Notes: generated by a model not told the origin, from the sequence alone. Positions 17,795 to 28,693 are shown, numbered from the stretch's first letter. The stretch is 64,000 nt of DNA from Ruminococcus sp. (GCA_017464765.1 JAFTYK010000005.1:30947-94946); one strand, 5' to 3'. Numbers and translations are program-made.

Positions 17795-18410
17795 TTTTGA
17801 GAAACTTAACTTAAAAGAGGCTGTTATCGTAGAGGGAAAATATGACAAAATACAGTTGCAAACTCTACTTTCATCGACTATAATTACTTTAAACGGATTT
17901 CGTGTTTTCAAAGACAAGGAAGCCCAGAGTTTGATAAGGAATATTGCGCAAAAACGCGGTATTCTCATTATGACCGATGTTGATTCTGCAGGCTTTGTGC
18001 TTCGTAATTTCCTTTCGGGAATCACCGATAAAAGTAATATAAAGCATTGTTATATTCCTACTGTTTTCGGTAAAGAAAAGCGAAAAGAAAAGTCTTCGAA
18101 AGAAAGAAAACTAGGCGTTGAGGGAATAGACAGGCAAAGTCTTGTTAATGCTATATTAAAGTCAGGTGCTACTATCAACGGAGAAGAAAGAGTTTCTAGC
18201 GATGCACGAGAAATAACAAAAATAGATTTGTTTGATGTTGGTCTTATCGGAGGTGACAATTCTGCGTTTTTTAGAAAGGAATTGCTTTCACATTTAGGTT
18301 TACCGCAGTATCTGTCTTCTAATGCGATGATAAGTGCGCTTAACTGTCTTTTTACTTATGATGAATTTAATGTTATGTTAAATAAATTTTTAAATAATAC
18401 GGAGGTATAA
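17787..18410 (+). CDS. rnmV: RNase M5-like toprim protein (Toprim + DUF4093)
   Basis: RNase M5 matures 5S rRNA. The 207-residue protein has an N-terminal toprim domain with the catalytic glutamate in [10 protein letters not shown] (about residue 16) and the acidic pair in MTDVDSAG (about 71). A C-terminal DUF4093 region contains GLIGGDNS, matching the GLIGG motif of Bacillus RnmV. The lysine-rich central segment before LGVEG is also like RnmV. It overlaps holA by eight bases, so it is translationally coupled. Assignment rests on motif order; a ligand role in another RNA pathway cannot be excluded. Confidence 0.72.
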   Translation: MADFEKLNLKEAVIVEGKYDKIQLQTLLSSTIITLNGFRVFKDKEAQSLIRNIAQKRGILIMTDVDSAGFVLRNFLSGITDKSNIKHCYIPTVFGKEKRKEKSSKERKLGVEGIDRQSLVNAILKSGATINGEERVSSDAREITKIDLFDVGLIGGDNSAFFRKELLSHLGLPQYLSSNAMISALNCLFTYDEFNVMLNKFLNNTEV

Positions 18411-18412
18411 TT

Positions 18413-18946
18413 ATGAATTTAAAAGGAACAAAAACAGAAGCTAACCTGATGGCTGCTTTTGCAGGTGAGTCGCAGGCGAGAAATAAGTACACATACTTTG
18501 CTTCTAAAGCTAAAAAAGAGGGCTATAATCAGATTGCTGAGCTTTTCTTAGCTACTGCTGATAATGAGAAAGAGCATGCAAAGCTCTGGTTTAAGCTCTT
18601 AGGCGGTATCAATGATACAATGCAGAACCTCGAGGACGCTGCTGAGGGCGAGAACTACGAGTGGACAGATATGTACGCTACTTTTGCTAAAGAAGCAAGA
18701 GAAGAAGGCTTTGAAGAAATCGCTGTTCAGTTTGAGGGTGTTGCAAAAATTGAGAAAGAACACGAAGACCGTTACAGAAAGCTTCTCGCTAATGTTAAAA
18801 ACGGCGAAGTCTTCAAGAAAGGCTCAATCGTTATCTGGGAGTGCGGCAACTGCGGTCACGTTGTAGTTGGCACTGAGGCTCCTGAGATTTGTCCTGTTTG
18901 TGTTCACCCAAGAGCTTACTTCAGAATCAAGGCTGAAAACTATTAA
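18413..18946 (+). CDS. Rubrerythrin
   Basis: Rubrerythrin reduces hydrogen peroxide in the cytoplasm of anaerobes. The 177-residue protein has a ferritin-like four-helix domain with the diiron ligands in [11 protein letters not shown] and DNEKEH near the N-terminus and [12 protein letters not shown] further on. A C-terminal rubredoxin-like domain has two CxxC pairs (CGNC and CPVC). RBS ACGGAGG lies before the ATG. It follows the RNase M5-like gene by two bases. Its presence fits an obligate anaerobe. Confidence 0.95.
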   Translation: MNLKGTKTEANLMAAFAGESQARNKYTYFASKAKKEGYNQIAELFLATADNEKEHAKLWFKLLGGINDTMQNLEDAAEGENYEWTDMYATFAKEAREEGFEEIAVQFEGVAKIEKEHEDRYRKLLANVKNGEVFKKGSIVIWECGNCGHVVVGTEAPEICPVCVHPRAYFRIKAENY

Positions 18947-18971
18947 TTTAAGTATATTTTCGCAAAAAATT

Positions 18972-18998
18972 ACACCCGACTTTTTGTCGGGTGTTTTT
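18972..18998. terminator. Bidirectional terminator between rubrerythrin and the CNNM gene
   Basis: The stem ACACCCGAC / GTCGGGTGT is followed by TTTTT on the + strand and by a T-rich run on the - strand. It serves both convergent transcripts. Confidence 0.85.
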
Positions 18999-19000
18999 AC

Positions 19001-20251
19001 TTATTCAGATTCAATTTTTGATACAAAAGCTGATTGAATACGATTGTTTTTAATTCTCTTTACAGTAATCTGAATGTCTTTGTACCTTACGCTCTGGTTA
19101 ACTGTTGGAATGGTGCCGAGCTGTTCAGCGATAAATCCGCCGACAGAGACGCTCTCGATTTCATCGTCATCATTTATTTCGAAAATATCGAAAAGGTCTG
19201 TTAAATCCATGTCGCCGCTGATGATGTATCTGCCGTCTTTAAGCTTTGTAAAAGTTCGTTCTTCTTCTTCGTCCTCGTCCCAGATTTCGCCGACAAGTTC
19301 TTCGAGTAAATCTTCCATTGTGACAATACCGAGCATACCGCCGTACTCATCGGTGACAATAGCCATGTGGAGCTTTTTAGCTTTAAAATCAGCAAGAATA
19401 TCGGATAGCTTACGTGATTTGTAAATGAAGTGAACTTCTGTTAATAGCTCTTTTATATCAACGGTTTTGCCTTCGCTTAAGGCCTCAAGATAATCTCTTG
19501 TTTGTAAAATACCAATGATATTATCAATATTTTCTTCATACACAGGAATACGAGAGTATCTCTCTTTCATAATGATGTCTTTTATTGACTCTTTATCATC
19601 TTCAGCATCAATTAGTACAACGTCGACACGCGGAGTAAGAATCTCAAGAGCGGTTTTTTCGTCGAACTCTAAAGCTGATTGAACCATTTCGCTTTCTTGT
19701 TCTTCAAGAATACCTTCTTCTTCGATTGATTCGATGATGTATTTCAGCTCGTCCTCAGTAACAGATGGCTGATCTTTTTTTATTTTAGCGAGTTTCATAA
19801 CAGCTGTTTTAATTCCGATAAAGAAGTAAACGAACGGAGTTAAAATTAAAGTTAGAGTTTTAAGAATAGATGCAGTATAAAGCACGATTGTATCAGACGC
19901 TTCTTTACCGAAACACTTAGGGATAACTTCACCGAAAGTGAGTACCAAAAGTGTTGTAGCACCCGTTGCGATAGCAGCTCCGTAGTTGTGGAATAAATCC
20001 ATACACAAAACAGTCGCGATTGAAGAACACCCGAGATTAACAACATTATTGCCGATAAGTATTGCAGTCAGAACTCTGTCGAAATTATCGCTGACCCATA
20101 GTGCGGTGACAGCTCTTTTGTTACCGTTGTCAGCCTGACTTTTAAGCCTGATTTTATTAGCACACGAAAATGCAGTTTCGACGCATGAAAAGAAAGCAGA
20201 AAGCATAATACATACTGCAATTATAATTCCATAAACGAAATTTGAGTCCAC
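19001..20251 (-). CDS. CNNM/CorC-type hemolysin family transporter (DUF21-CBS-CorC)
   Basis: The 416-residue protein has an N-terminal DUF21 membrane domain with about four spans (residues 5-145), a CBS domain pair (about 205-330) and a C-terminal CorC_HlyC domain. Members mediate or regulate magnesium export or Na/Mg exchange; the older hemolysin label is not functional evidence. The start is a GTG at 20251 on the minus strand with GGAGG six bases upstream. It is monocistronic and divergent from the tepA-like gene. Confidence 0.88.
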   Translation of the reverse strand: MDSNFVYGIIIAVCIMLSAFFSCVETAFSCANKIRLKSQADNGNKRAVTALWVSDNFDRVLTAILIGNNVVNLGCSSIATVLCMDLFHNYGAAIATGATTLLVLTFGEVIPKCFGKEASDTIVLYTASILKTLTLILTPFVYFFIGIKTAVMKLAKIKKDQPSVTEDELKYIIESIEEEGILEEQESEMVQSALEFDEKTALEILTPRVDVVLIDAEDDKESIKDIIMKERYSRIPVYEENIDNIIGILQTRDYLEALSEGKTVDIKELLTEVHFIYKSRKLSDILADFKAKKLHMAIVTDEYGGMLGIVTMEDLLEELVGEIWDEDEEEERTFTKLKDGRYIISGDMDLTDLFDIFEINDDDEIESVSVGGFIAEQLGTIPTVNQSVRYKDIQITVKRIKNNRIQSAFVSKIESE

Positions 20252-20351
20252 TTAAGAACCTCCATAATTAAAATTGTATATATTAGCATACTACATTTAT
20301 GTGAAAATAAAATTATAATATAGAAATAATAGGGAAAATTGCTTATTTTTC

Positions 20352-20380
20352 TTGAAGAGTATACCAAATGATGTTATAAT
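20352..20380 (+). promoter_or_regulatory. SigA-type promoter for the tepA-like gene
   Basis: TTGAAG (20352-20357) and TATAAT (20375-20380) have a 17-base spacer. The 190-base divergent spacer holds this promoter; I saw no strong promoter for the minus-strand gene. Confidence 0.7.
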
Positions 20381-20443
20381 GAAACAAGTTGTATACATTA
20401 TTTTGTGCTTTTGGGAGATGCTACCTTTGGAGGTGCATTTTCT

Positions 20444-21220
20444 ATGAACAAAAACTATAGTGACGCTTTTCGTTGCGATGAATTTGATGAGGAAATAAGT
20501 GAAGAAACCAAAACTGAGCCTGAGCTTACGGATCAGTTTAATGGTGAAAACTATCACGAACGAATAGGTAACATTGGTTCTGTTATCACCCGTAGAGGTG
20601 ATAAAGTGATATACTGTCTGACTATAATCGGTCAGATTGAAGGACATTTCATTTTACCTTCATCGAATAAAACCACTAAGTATGAACATGTTATACCTCA
20701 GCTTGTGGCTATTGACGAGGATGATAGAATCGACGGCTTGCTCATTTTACTCAACACCGCTGGTGGTGATGTTGAAGCAGGTTTAGCTATCGCTGAGCTT
20801 ATTTCGGGGATGAAGAAACCATCTGTATCAATTGTGCTTGGTGGAGGACATTCCATAGGTATTCCGCTTGCTGTAGCTTCTGATGTCAGCTTTATTGCCA
20901 AAAGTGCGTCGATGACTGTTCACCCTGTACGTACTACCGGACTGACAGTAGGCGCACCACAGACTTTTGAGTATTTCAGACGGATGCAGGACAGGATAAC
21001 AACATTCGTTTCTGATAACTCGAATATTTCTAAGGATAGATATACCGAGCTTGTTCTTAACACGGGCGAGCTTGTTACTGATATCGGAACTATTTTAGAA
21101 GGTCAGGAAGCTGTGGACGAAGGTCTGGTGGATAGAGTCGGAACGCTCTGCGATGCTACTGATTGTCTATTTTCGATGATTGAGGATAAAGACGAAAGCT
21201 CACATAATAATTCTAATTAA
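20444..21220 (+). CDS. tepA: ClpP-family serine protease-like protein (TepA type)
   Basis: TepA-type proteins belong to the ClpP/crotonase fold and were linked in Bacillus to protein translocation. The 258-residue product has the nucleophile motif GGGHSIGIPLA, and the downstream MTVHPVRT supplies the histidine of a ClpP-like triad. An acidic N-terminal tail precedes the domain. The ATG at 20444 follows TTGGAGGTG at 20428-20435; the longer frame from a GTG at 20405 has no RBS. The neighbouring ftsK gene, separated only by uppP, also fits the conserved tepA-ftsK region of Firmicutes. Confidence 0.82.
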   Translation: MNKNYSDAFRCDEFDEEISEETKTEPELTDQFNGENYHERIGNIGSVITRRGDKVIYCLTIIGQIEGHFILPSSNKTTKYEHVIPQLVAIDEDDRIDGLLILLNTAGGDVEAGLAIAELISGMKKPSVSIVLGGGHSIGIPLAVASDVSFIAKSASMTVHPVRTTGLTVGAPQTFEYFRRMQDRITTFVSDNSNISKDRYTELVLNTGELVTDIGTILEGQEAVDEGLVDRVGTLCDATDCLFSMIEDKDESSHNNSN

Positions 21221-21259
21221 GAAATAAACGCCTTTTGGCGTTACATAATGGAGGTTAAT

Positions 21260-22198
21260 ATGAGTATTTTTGATGCTATTATTCAGGGTATAGTGCAGGG
21301 ACTAACCGAATTCTTGCCTGTATCTAGCTCGGGTCATCTCGCTATTACTCAGCACGTTATGGGTGTTACCGAAAACAATCTTTTCTTTAACGTTATGTTA
21401 CATATCGGAACACTTGTTGCAGTAGTGGCGTTTTACTATAAACTTATCTGGAGACTTATCAAAGAGTTTTTTGCTATTGTTCAAGATATTTTCACCGGTA
21501 AGTTTACTTTCAAAAATATGAATCACGACCGAAATATGATTTTTATGCTTATTGTTGGTTTACTTCCACTATTTTTGTTGTTTATGCCTATTCCGGGTAC
21601 AGGAATGAACGTGAAAGATTTCGCTGATGTAATTTCAGGTGGAGAGCAGTATTTTATCGTTGTTGGTATTTCGCTTCTTGCAACGAGTATTTTGCTTACA
21701 CTCGGTAACATTTTCAATAATCGTCTTATTGAAAAAGCTAAAAAGGACGGTACTTTAGGTGAAAACGGTGCAGGTAAGCAGTCACTCACTGTTTTAGATG
21801 CCATAGTTGTTGGTTTAACTCAGTGCTGTGCGGCTGTTTTTCCGGGCTTATCTAGAAGTGGTTCTACACTAGCTGCAGGACAGATGCGCGGAGTTAATCG
21901 CCAGACAGCGTTAGATTTTACATTTATTATGGCGATTCCCTCTATCTTAGCCGCCGCTGTGCTTGAACTTTCTGATGCTATCTCAAGCCCTGAGGGTATT
22001 GGTATTTCTGTGGGAGTTATTATAGCTGGTATGGTAGCTGCAGCTATTGTCGGATATCTTTCAATCGTACTGTTCAAGTGGTTACTAAAAACCAATAAAA
22101 TGTACATATTTATTATCTATACAGCAATAATAGGCTTGGCTGTAATCGGAGTAAGTATTGTTGAACTGAGCTTAGGTTACAATATTTTTGTGCATTAA
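21260..22198 (+). CDS. uppP: Undecaprenyl-diphosphatase UppP (BacA)
   Basis: UppP regenerates undecaprenyl phosphate, the lipid carrier for peptidoglycan, and overproduction gives bacitracin resistance. The 312-residue polytopic protein has the family motifs GLTEFLPVSSSGH (about residues 14-26) and FPGLSRSGST, which form the catalytic site. The ATG at 21260 follows TGGAGGT at 21249-21255; an ATG at 21248 overlaps that RBS and is rejected. It is about 310 residues rather than 270 because of an insertion around residues 110-170, which is seen in some clostridial homologues. Confidence 0.95.
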   Translation: MSIFDAIIQGIVQGLTEFLPVSSSGHLAITQHVMGVTENNLFFNVMLHIGTLVAVVAFYYKLIWRLIKEFFAIVQDIFTGKFTFKNMNHDRNMIFMLIVGLLPLFLLFMPIPGTGMNVKDFADVISGGEQYFIVVGISLLATSILLTLGNIFNNRLIEKAKKDGTLGENGAGKQSLTVLDAIVVGLTQCCAAVFPGLSRSGSTLAAGQMRGVNRQTALDFTFIMAIPSILAAAVLELSDAISSPEGIGISVGVIIAGMVAAAIVGYLSIVLFKWLLKTNKMYIFIIYTAIIGLAVIGVSIVELSLGYNIFVH

Positions 22199-22245
22199 TT
22201 TCTAATTTAGAATTATAAGACGTTATATATATAGGAGTGATATAC

Positions 22246-24864
22246 TTGGCTTCTAATAAAACTACAAAAAAGCCGGTCAAAAAAACTCAAACTAAAAATT
22301 CACCAAAAAGCAGAAACTCTAAACAACCGCCTGCCAAGTCTTCTGGAATTAATCCTCAGATTAAGGCTATTTTGCTGTGTGCAGCTTCGGTTATCTTTTT
22401 CGCACTTTTGATTATCCGAGGCGATAACTTGTGGCTTTCTATGCGTAATTGTATGATGGGCTTGTTCGGATTTTGCTTTCTGCTCATTCCTTTTGTTTTC
22501 CTTTATATGGGAATTATGACAGCTAAAGAAAAGCAGATGTCCCACAAAGGCGCAAAGGTTGCTTTGTCGATACTTATTGTCCTTTTTTCTTGTACTTTGA
22601 TTTATCTTTGCGGTAAGGTTGATTACAATGAGGGTAGAACTTACATACAGGCTTTAGCTGATGCTTATAAAGGCTCTTATTCAGGCGATAGCTTATGCGG
22701 ATTTTTCGGTGCAGTACTCGGTTTTCCTTTCAGAGCGTGGTTCACCAATGCTCCTGCGATTATTATCGTTTTAGTTGCACTCATCGTATTTATTATGCTC
22801 CTTACAGGTGTTACGCTTGTTGATATCGCCAATGTTGCTCACAAACAATATGACCGCTACGCTAAACGTAGGGAAGAACGTAGAAAACGTATGGCTGAGT
22901 ATGTTGAGGTAGAAGATGACGATAACGACGTTACGGTTGTCGATTATCACATACCTCGAAAATCCAAAGACAGAATTGACATTCCGCTTGATGATAAAAA
23001 GGTACAAAAAAAGCCAAAGGTGGTTTCTCCTGAAAGCGAAGCTGATCAACAGATTATTGATATTATCAAAAATGCTAACAACGGCATTATGGCTGAAGAG
23101 GTCGCTACTGTTTCAGATGCTTCTTCTATCGCTGAAAAGATATCTAAGCGTAAGACCTCAACTGTTATGTCTGACGGAGCGAAACAGGCTGATCCGCAGA
23201 CCGTACCTGTAGATTTAGAAAAAGAAACTACAGCAATGGAAAAGCAGGTTGAGAAGAGCAAAAAGCAGACTACAAAGAAGGTCTACAGCTTCCCACCTGT
23301 AAAGCTCTTGGACCCTGCTTATGATACCGAGGGTGCGTCAGCTATGCTTGAGCTACAGAACAATGCCACTAAGCTTGTTGATACACTAAAGAGTTTTGGT
23401 GTTAACGCTACTATTACCAATATCTGCCGAGGTCCGTCTGTTACTCGTTATGAGCTACAGCCTGCCGCAGGTGTAAAAATCAGTAAAATTACTAACCTTT
23501 CCGATGATATTGCGCTTAATTTAGCCGCTAAAGGCGTTAGAATTGAGGCGCCTATTCCTGGAAAAGCTGCAATTGGTATTGAAGTTCCTAACAAGGTTAC
23601 TTCTATGGTGTCGTTGCGAGAGCTTATAGATTCAAAAGAGTTTAACTCTAGTTCTTCTAAGCTTTCCTGTGTACTCGGTAGGGATATTTCGGGCGAAATC
23701 GTGCTTACTGATTTAGCAAAAATGCCTCACCTTCTTATCGCAGGTACAACTGGCTCAGGTAAATCAGTTTGTGTTAACTCACTATTGATGAGTATACTGT
23801 TCAAGGCTACTCCAGATGAAGTTAAGATTCTACTTATTGACCCTAAGATGGTTGAATTTTCAAAATACAAGGGTATCCCGCACTTGCTTGTACCTGTAGT
23901 GTCTGATGCTAAAAAAGCCGCAGGCGCGCTCAACTGGGCAGTTTCTGAAATGCTCAACCGATATAAGCTTTTCTCTGAGTACGATTGTAAAGATATCGGC
24001 TCATACAATAAGCTTATTGAAAAGAATCTCGAATATATTGCTCAGAATTCAACCCCTGATTCTGACGAGGAAGTATGCTTAGAAGTAGGCGGACTTCCTG
24101 TTGCTAAAGAAAAACTTCCGCAGATTGTTATCGCAATCGACGAGTTAGCTGACCTTATGATGGCGGCTCCTTCTGAAGTTGAAGACGCTATTTGTCGACT
24201 TGCTCAGATGGCACGTGCCGCAGGTATGCATCTGATTATAGCTACACAGCGTCCGTCTGTAAATGTTATCACAGGTGTTATCAAGGCGAATATTCCATCT
24301 CGTATTGCTCTTAAGGTTAGCTCGAACATCGACTCACGTACTATATTGGACGCAAGTGGAGCAGAAAAGCTCATTGGTCGAGGCGATATGCTCTACGCAC
24401 CTGTTGGTGCATCACAGCCTGTACGTGTTCAGGGTTGTTTTGCTAAGGACGAAGAAATTGAGCGTGTCACTGCGTACATAAAGAAGTCACACGATGCTCA
24501 GTACAACGCTGAAGTTGAAGAAAGAATTCGCCGTATCGCTGCCGAAGAACTCGGTAAAGACTCAAAAGGAAGCAACTCGCCTGCAACTTCTGATAATCCT
24601 GATGTCGATTCTCTGATGGAAGAGGCTATTAAGGTTGTTATTGAAGCAGGACAGGCTTCCACCTCGCTTTTACAGCGTAGACTCAAGGTGGGCTATGCAC
24701 GAGCAGGTAGAATGATTGATGATATGGAACAGATGGGTATCGTTGGTCCTCATCAAGGCTCGAAAGCCAGAGATGTACTTATGACATACAACGAGTGGCT
24801 CGAGCGTAATCACGTGCTTGATGTAGCACAACAAGAAGATGATAATTCTGAAGAAGAATTCTAA
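22246..24864 (+). CDS. ftsK: DNA translocase FtsK/SpoIIIE
   Basis: This ATP-driven pump moves DNA through the closing septum in division or sporulation. The protein is 872 residues from a TTG at 22246, eight bases after TAGGAG; a GTG at 22237 overlaps the RBS. It has a lysine-rich N-terminus, four membrane spans (about 40-185), a charged linker, the FtsK motor with Walker [10 protein letters not shown] (about 503) and Walker [13 protein letters not shown] (about 632), and a C-terminal winged-helix gamma domain for reading polar DNA motifs. SpoIIIE and FtsK roles cannot be separated by sequence alone. Confidence 0.95.
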   Translation: MASNKTTKKPVKKTQTKNSPKSRNSKQPPAKSSGINPQIKAILLCAASVIFFALLIIRGDNLWLSMRNCMMGLFGFCFLLIPFVFLYMGIMTAKEKQMSHKGAKVALSILIVLFSCTLIYLCGKVDYNEGRTYIQALADAYKGSYSGDSLCGFFGAVLGFPFRAWFTNAPAIIIVLVALIVFIMLLTGVTLVDIANVAHKQYDRYAKRREERRKRMAEYVEVEDDDNDVTVVDYHIPRKSKDRIDIPLDDKKVQKKPKVVSPESEADQQIIDIIKNANNGIMAEEVATVSDASSIAEKISKRKTSTVMSDGAKQADPQTVPVDLEKETTAMEKQVEKSKKQTTKKVYSFPPVKLLDPAYDTEGASAMLELQNNATKLVDTLKSFGVNATITNICRGPSVTRYELQPAAGVKISKITNLSDDIALNLAAKGVRIEAPIPGKAAIGIEVPNKVTSMVSLRELIDSKEFNSSSSKLSCVLGRDISGEIVLTDLAKMPHLLIAGTTGSGKSVCVNSLLMSILFKATPDEVKILLIDPKMVEFSKYKGIPHLLVPVVSDAKKAAGALNWAVSEMLNRYKLFSEYDCKDIGSYNKLIEKNLEYIAQNSTPDSDEEVCLEVGGLPVAKEKLPQIVIAIDELADLMMAAPSEVEDAICRLAQMARAAGMHLIIATQRPSVNVITGVIKANIPSRIALKVSSNIDSRTILDASGAEKLIGRGDMLYAPVGASQPVRVQGCFAKDEEIERVTAYIKKSHDAQYNAEVEERIRRIAAEELGKDSKGSNSPATSDNPDVDSLMEEAIKVVIEAGQASTSLLQRRLKVGYARAGRMIDDMEQMGIVGPHQGSKARDVLMTYNEWLERNHVLDVAQQEDDNSEEEF

Positions 24865-24923
24865 TACAGAATAATAAATACGCTATATTTCTATAATAGA
24901 AAATACATTCCAAGGAGAATAAT

Positions 24924-26816
24924 ATGGCTTTTCTACCAATATCCGCAAAAGAAGTAAAAGCTATGGGGTGGGGGAGTGTTGACTTTGTGTTTATCACAGG
25001 CGACAGCTACGTTGACCACCCTTCCTTTGGCGTGTCCATAATTTCGAGAGTGCTTGAAGATAGAGGATACAAGGTCGCTATTTTATCCCAACCTGACATA
25101 AACTGTGATGACGATTTTCTTCAGTTTGGAACACCTCGACTTGGTTTTATGATAACATCTGGCAACATCGACAGTATGGTTGCCCATTATAGTGTGGCTA
25201 AAAAGCGTCGAAAAACCGATGCATATACAGCAGGCGGTATTATGGGCAAACGTCCTGATAGAGCCGCAATTGTTTACTCAAACATCGTTCGCAGACTTTT
25301 TCCTGAATCTATAATTATCCTTGGCGGACTTGAGGCTAGTTTAAGAAGATTTGCCCACTATGATTACTGGGACGATAAAGTAAGACATTCGATTTTATTT
25401 GATTCGAAAGCCGATATTATTATTTATGGAATGGGTGAGAACCAGACTATTGAAATTGCTGATCGTTTGAACGAGGGTTATACGGTTGAAGCTTTGCGTG
25501 ATATAAGAGGTATCTGTTATGCTGTTAAAACATCGGAATATACTCCGATGAGCGTAACTGAGCTTCCGACATATGAACGAGTGAGTACCGATAAAGTTGA
25601 CTACGCTATCGCAACCAGAAAAGAGCTTGACGAATACGATGCGGTCCGTGGCAAGACGATGATTCAGCGTGACGGAAATATGATTTTAGTCCAGACTCCG
25701 CCAATGCCACCACTTACAACCGAGGAACTTGACTACGTATATTCGCTACATTACGAGAGAGCGTACCACCCTTCATACGAAGAACTAGGCGGAGTACCCG
25801 GCATACAGGAAGTTGAGTTTTCCATTACCCATAACCGAGGATGTTTTGGAGGCTGTAACTTCTGTGCTATAGCTTTTCATCAGGGCAGGGCAGTTACTGT
25901 TCGAAGCAAGGAGAGTATTATCGAAGAAGCGAAAAAGCTCATCTCTTCACCTAATTTTAAGGGTTATATCCACGATGTTGGCGGACCTACGGCGAATTTT
26001 AGGTTGCCTTCATGTGAGTTGCAGAAAAAAGCAGGACTTTGTAAAGGTAAGAAATGTTTAGCACCAACCCCGTGTAAAAATCTTCAGGTTTCTCACGATG
26101 AGTATATCGATATTCTGAGAGAACTTAGAAGTCTTAGTGGTGTGAAAAAAGTCTTCATTCGCTCAGGTATCCGCTTCGATTATCTTATGGAAGATGAATC
26201 TGATCGCTTTTTCAGAGAACTTGTCGAACATCATATTTCAGGACAGTTAAAGGTAGCCCCTGAGCATTGTTCGGATATAGTTCTTGATAAAATGGGTAAA
26301 CCCCATATTGAAGTGTACAAGCGTTTTCAGGACGAGTTTTACAAAAAGACTGCTCAGGCGAAAAAGGAACAATATCTCGTTCCGTATCTTATGAGTTCGC
26401 ATCCGGGTTCTACATTAAAAGAAGCGGTTGAACTTTCACTTTACTTAAAGCGTGAGAAGATTCACCCTGATCAGGTGCAGGATTTTTATCCTACTCCGGG
26501 AACGGTTTCAACCTGTATGTACTATACGGGGCTTGACCCTTATACATTGAAAGAGATTTATGTTGCAAAGTCACCACATGAAAAAGCTTTGCAGCGTGCT
26601 TTGCTTCAGTATTTCAAGCCACAGAACAAAGATCTTGTTATTGAAGCTTTAGTGAAAGCGGGTCGCAGAGATTTAATCGGCAGTTCTAAAAACTGCCTTA
26701 TAAACGCAAAAATCCCCGAAAAGTACGAAAAGATATCAAAAACTAAACCTAAAAACAAAAAGCACGTTAAACCTAACTACAAGAAAAAACAAAAAATGCG
26801 TTCAAAAGGCAAGTAA
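24924..26816 (+). CDS. YgiQ family radical SAM protein
   Basis: The 630-residue protein has an N-terminal DUF4080-like/UPF0313 region, a radical SAM core with the cluster motif CFGGCNFC (about residue 311) and a lysine-rich C-terminal tail with the DUF3362 character of YgiQ proteins. The reaction is not established for the family. RBS AAGGAG lies 9 bases before the ATG. The gene stands alone between ftsK and tyrS. Confidence 0.9.
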   Translation: MAFLPISAKEVKAMGWGSVDFVFITGDSYVDHPSFGVSIISRVLEDRGYKVAILSQPDINCDDDFLQFGTPRLGFMITSGNIDSMVAHYSVAKKRRKTDAYTAGGIMGKRPDRAAIVYSNIVRRLFPESIIILGGLEASLRRFAHYDYWDDKVRHSILFDSKADIIIYGMGENQTIEIADRLNEGYTVEALRDIRGICYAVKTSEYTPMSVTELPTYERVSTDKVDYAIATRKELDEYDAVRGKTMIQRDGNMILVQTPPMPPLTTEELDYVYSLHYERAYHPSYEELGGVPGIQEVEFSITHNRGCFGGCNFCAIAFHQGRAVTVRSKESIIEEAKKLISSPNFKGYIHDVGGPTANFRLPSCELQKKAGLCKGKKCLAPTPCKNLQVSHDEYIDILRELRSLSGVKKVFIRSGIRFDYLMEDESDRFFRELVEHHISGQLKVAPEHCSDIVLDKMGKPHIEVYKRFQDEFYKKTAQAKKEQYLVPYLMSSHPGSTLKEAVELSLYLKREKIHPDQVQDFYPTPGTVSTCMYYTGLDPYTLKEIYVAKSPHEKALQRALLQYFKPQNKDLVIEALVKAGRRDLIGSSKNCLINAKIPEKYEKISKTKPKNKKHVKPNYKKKQKMRSKGK

Positions 26817-26820
26817 AAAC

Positions 26821-26849
26821 TTGACCATTTCTATGTTTTTTTATATACT
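26821..26849 (+). promoter_or_regulatory. SigA-type promoter for tyrS-mscL
   Basis: TTGACC (26821-26826) and TATACT (26844-26849) have a 17-base spacer. The short leader leaves no room for a T-box, unlike alaS and thrS. Confidence 0.8.
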
Positions 26850-26880
26850 GTATTCATACTTAAAAGAGAGGAAATTTTAA

Positions 26881-28104
26881 ATGGGTGTTTATGAAGAACT
26901 CGTAGCCCGTGGACTTATTGCACAGGTTACAGATGAAAAAGAAATCAGAGAGCTTGTCAACAGCGGTAAAGCTGTTTTCTATATTGGTTTTGACCCTACA
27001 GCTGATAGCTTACACGTAGGTCACTTTATGGCTCTTTGCCTTATGAAGCGTCTTCAGATGGCTGGTAACAAGCCTATCGCTCTCATCGGTGGCGGTACAG
27101 CTATGATCGGTGACCCAAGTGGTCGTACCGATATGCGCCAGATGATGACTACAGAGACAATCCAGCATAATGTTGAGTGCTTTAAAAAGCAGATGAGCCG
27201 TTTTATCGATTTCTCTGATGATAAAGCTTTACTCGTTAATAACGCTGACTGGCTTTTAGATTTAAACTACGTTGACGTATTAAGAGAAGTTGGTGCTTGT
27301 TTCTCAGTTAACCGTATGCTCACTGCTGAGTGCTACAAACAGCGTATGGAAAAGGGTTTATCATTCCTTGAGTTTAACTATATGATTATGCAGTCTTATG
27401 ACTTCTATGCTCTTTACCAGAAATACGGTTGTAATATGCAGTTCGGTGGCGATGACCAGTGGTCAAATATGCTCGGTGGTACAGAGCTTATCAGAAGAAA
27501 ACTGGGTAAAGATGCTTATGCTATGACTATCAATCTTCTTCTTAATTCTGAGGGTAAGAAAATGGGTAAAACTCAGTCAGGCGCCGTGTGGCTTTCTGCT
27601 GAAAAAACTTCTCCGTTTGATTTCTATCAGTACTGGAGAAACGTTGATGATGCTGACGTTGTTAAGTGTCTAAAAATGCTTACATTCTTACCACTTGAAG
27701 AAATCGAAGAACTTTCAAAACTTGAAGGTAGCGAAATCAACAAGGCTAAAGAAATCTTAGCTTTTGAACTCACAAAGCTTATTCACGGTGAAGAAGAGGC
27801 AACAAAAGCTCAGGAAGGTGCTAGAGCGCTTTTCTCAAAGGGTGTTGATACTGACAATATGCCTACAACAGCTCTTACTGATGCTGACTTCACTGATGAT
27901 GGTATTTCTGTACTTGACTTACTCGTTAAATGTGGTCTTATCAGCTCAAAAGGCGAGGGTAAACGTCTTATCCAGCAGGGTGGCGTTTCTGTTGATGATA
28001 ACAAGGTAACTGATATGTTTGCTGTTATCTCTAAGGCTGATTTTGAAAAGGGCTACGTTGTCGTTAAAAAAGGTAAGAAAGTACATCACAAAGCAACTCT
28101 TTAA
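26881..28104 (+). CDS. tyrS: Tyrosyl-tRNA synthetase
   Basis: TyrRS charges tRNA-Tyr. The 407-residue class I enzyme has the HIGH-like motif LHVGH (about residue 44) and the KMSKS-like KKMGKT (about 228), followed by the C-terminal S4 RNA-binding domain with [15 protein letters not shown]. Length and motifs are normal. It is expressed from the promoter at 26821 and is followed 36 bases later by mscL. Confidence 0.97.
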   Translation: MGVYEELVARGLIAQVTDEKEIRELVNSGKAVFYIGFDPTADSLHVGHFMALCLMKRLQMAGNKPIALIGGGTAMIGDPSGRTDMRQMMTTETIQHNVECFKKQMSRFIDFSDDKALLVNNADWLLDLNYVDVLREVGACFSVNRMLTAECYKQRMEKGLSFLEFNYMIMQSYDFYALYQKYGCNMQFGGDDQWSNMLGGTELIRRKLGKDAYAMTINLLLNSEGKKMGKTQSGAVWLSAEKTSPFDFYQYWRNVDDADVVKCLKMLTFLPLEEIEELSKLEGSEINKAKEILAFELTKLIHGEEEATKAQEGARALFSKGVDTDNMPTTALTDADFTDDGISVLDLLVKCGLISSKGEGKRLIQQGGVSVDDNKVTDMFAVISKADFEKGYVVVKKGKKVHHKATL

Positions 28105-28140
28105 GTAAACCTGAAAAATTAATATAAATAGGGGGCAATT

Positions 28141-28641
28141 ATGAAAAAGTTTTTCTCTGAATTCAAAGACTTTATTATGCGCGGTAACGTAGTTGACCTT
28201 GCTGTTGCTGTTATCGTTGGCGGTGCTTTTCAGGCTATCGTTAATTCGTTTATTAACGACTTAGTTATGCCGTTCATCGGTCTCATCACAGGCGGTATCA
28301 ACTTCGCTGATCAGTTTATCATTTTAAAAGTTCCTGAGGGCGTTGATTTAGCTACTGTAGAAGCTGCAAAAACTGCTGCTGATGCTACAGCACTTGGTGC
28401 TACTGTATGGGCTTATGGCGCTTTTATTACAGCCGTAATTAACTTTGTTATTATGGCATTTGTTATCTTTTTGATGGTAAAAGCTATCAACAAGGCTCAG
28501 TCAATCGGTAAGAAAAAAGTGGAAGAGGATCCTACAACTAAGAAATGTCCTTTCTGTTGTAGTGAAATCTCCATCAAAGCAACTCGTTGTCCTCACTGTA
28601 CTTCCGAAATTCCTGAGGAAGAGGAAAAAGAGGAAGAATAA
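28141..28641 (+). CDS. mscL: Large-conductance mechanosensitive channel with C-terminal zinc ribbon
   Basis: MscL opens under membrane tension to release solutes. The 166-residue protein starts with [17 protein letters not shown], the conserved amphipathic helix and first span, and has a second span near residues 98-120. The final 35 residues carry [15 protein letters not shown] plus CPHC, a zinc-ribbon-like CxxC pair set. That replaces the plain helical bundle of E. coli MscL and is seen in some Firmicutes homologues. RBS AGGGGG precedes the ATG. It is co-transcribed with tyrS and followed by a terminator. Confidence 0.93.
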   Translation: MKKFFSEFKDFIMRGNVVDLAVAVIVGGAFQAIVNSFINDLVMPFIGLITGGINFADQFIILKVPEGVDLATVEAAKTAADATALGATVWAYGAFITAVINFVIMAFVIFLMVKAINKAQSIGKKKVEEDPTTKKCPFCCSEISIKATRCPHCTSEIPEEEEKEEE

Positions 28642-28662
28642 TTTATTAATTAACTACATAGA

Positions 28663-28693
28663 AAGTCGTCCGTTTATAGCGGACGGCTTTTTT
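28663..28693 (+). terminator. Intrinsic terminator after mscL
   Basis: AAGTCGTCCG pairs with CGGACGGCTT around a short loop and is followed by TTTTT. Confidence 0.88.

Noticed and set aside
21227-21242. Hairpin AACGCC-tttt-GGCGTT after the tepA-like gene as a terminator
   Set aside because: No T-run follows; uppP is probably co-transcribed with the gene before it.
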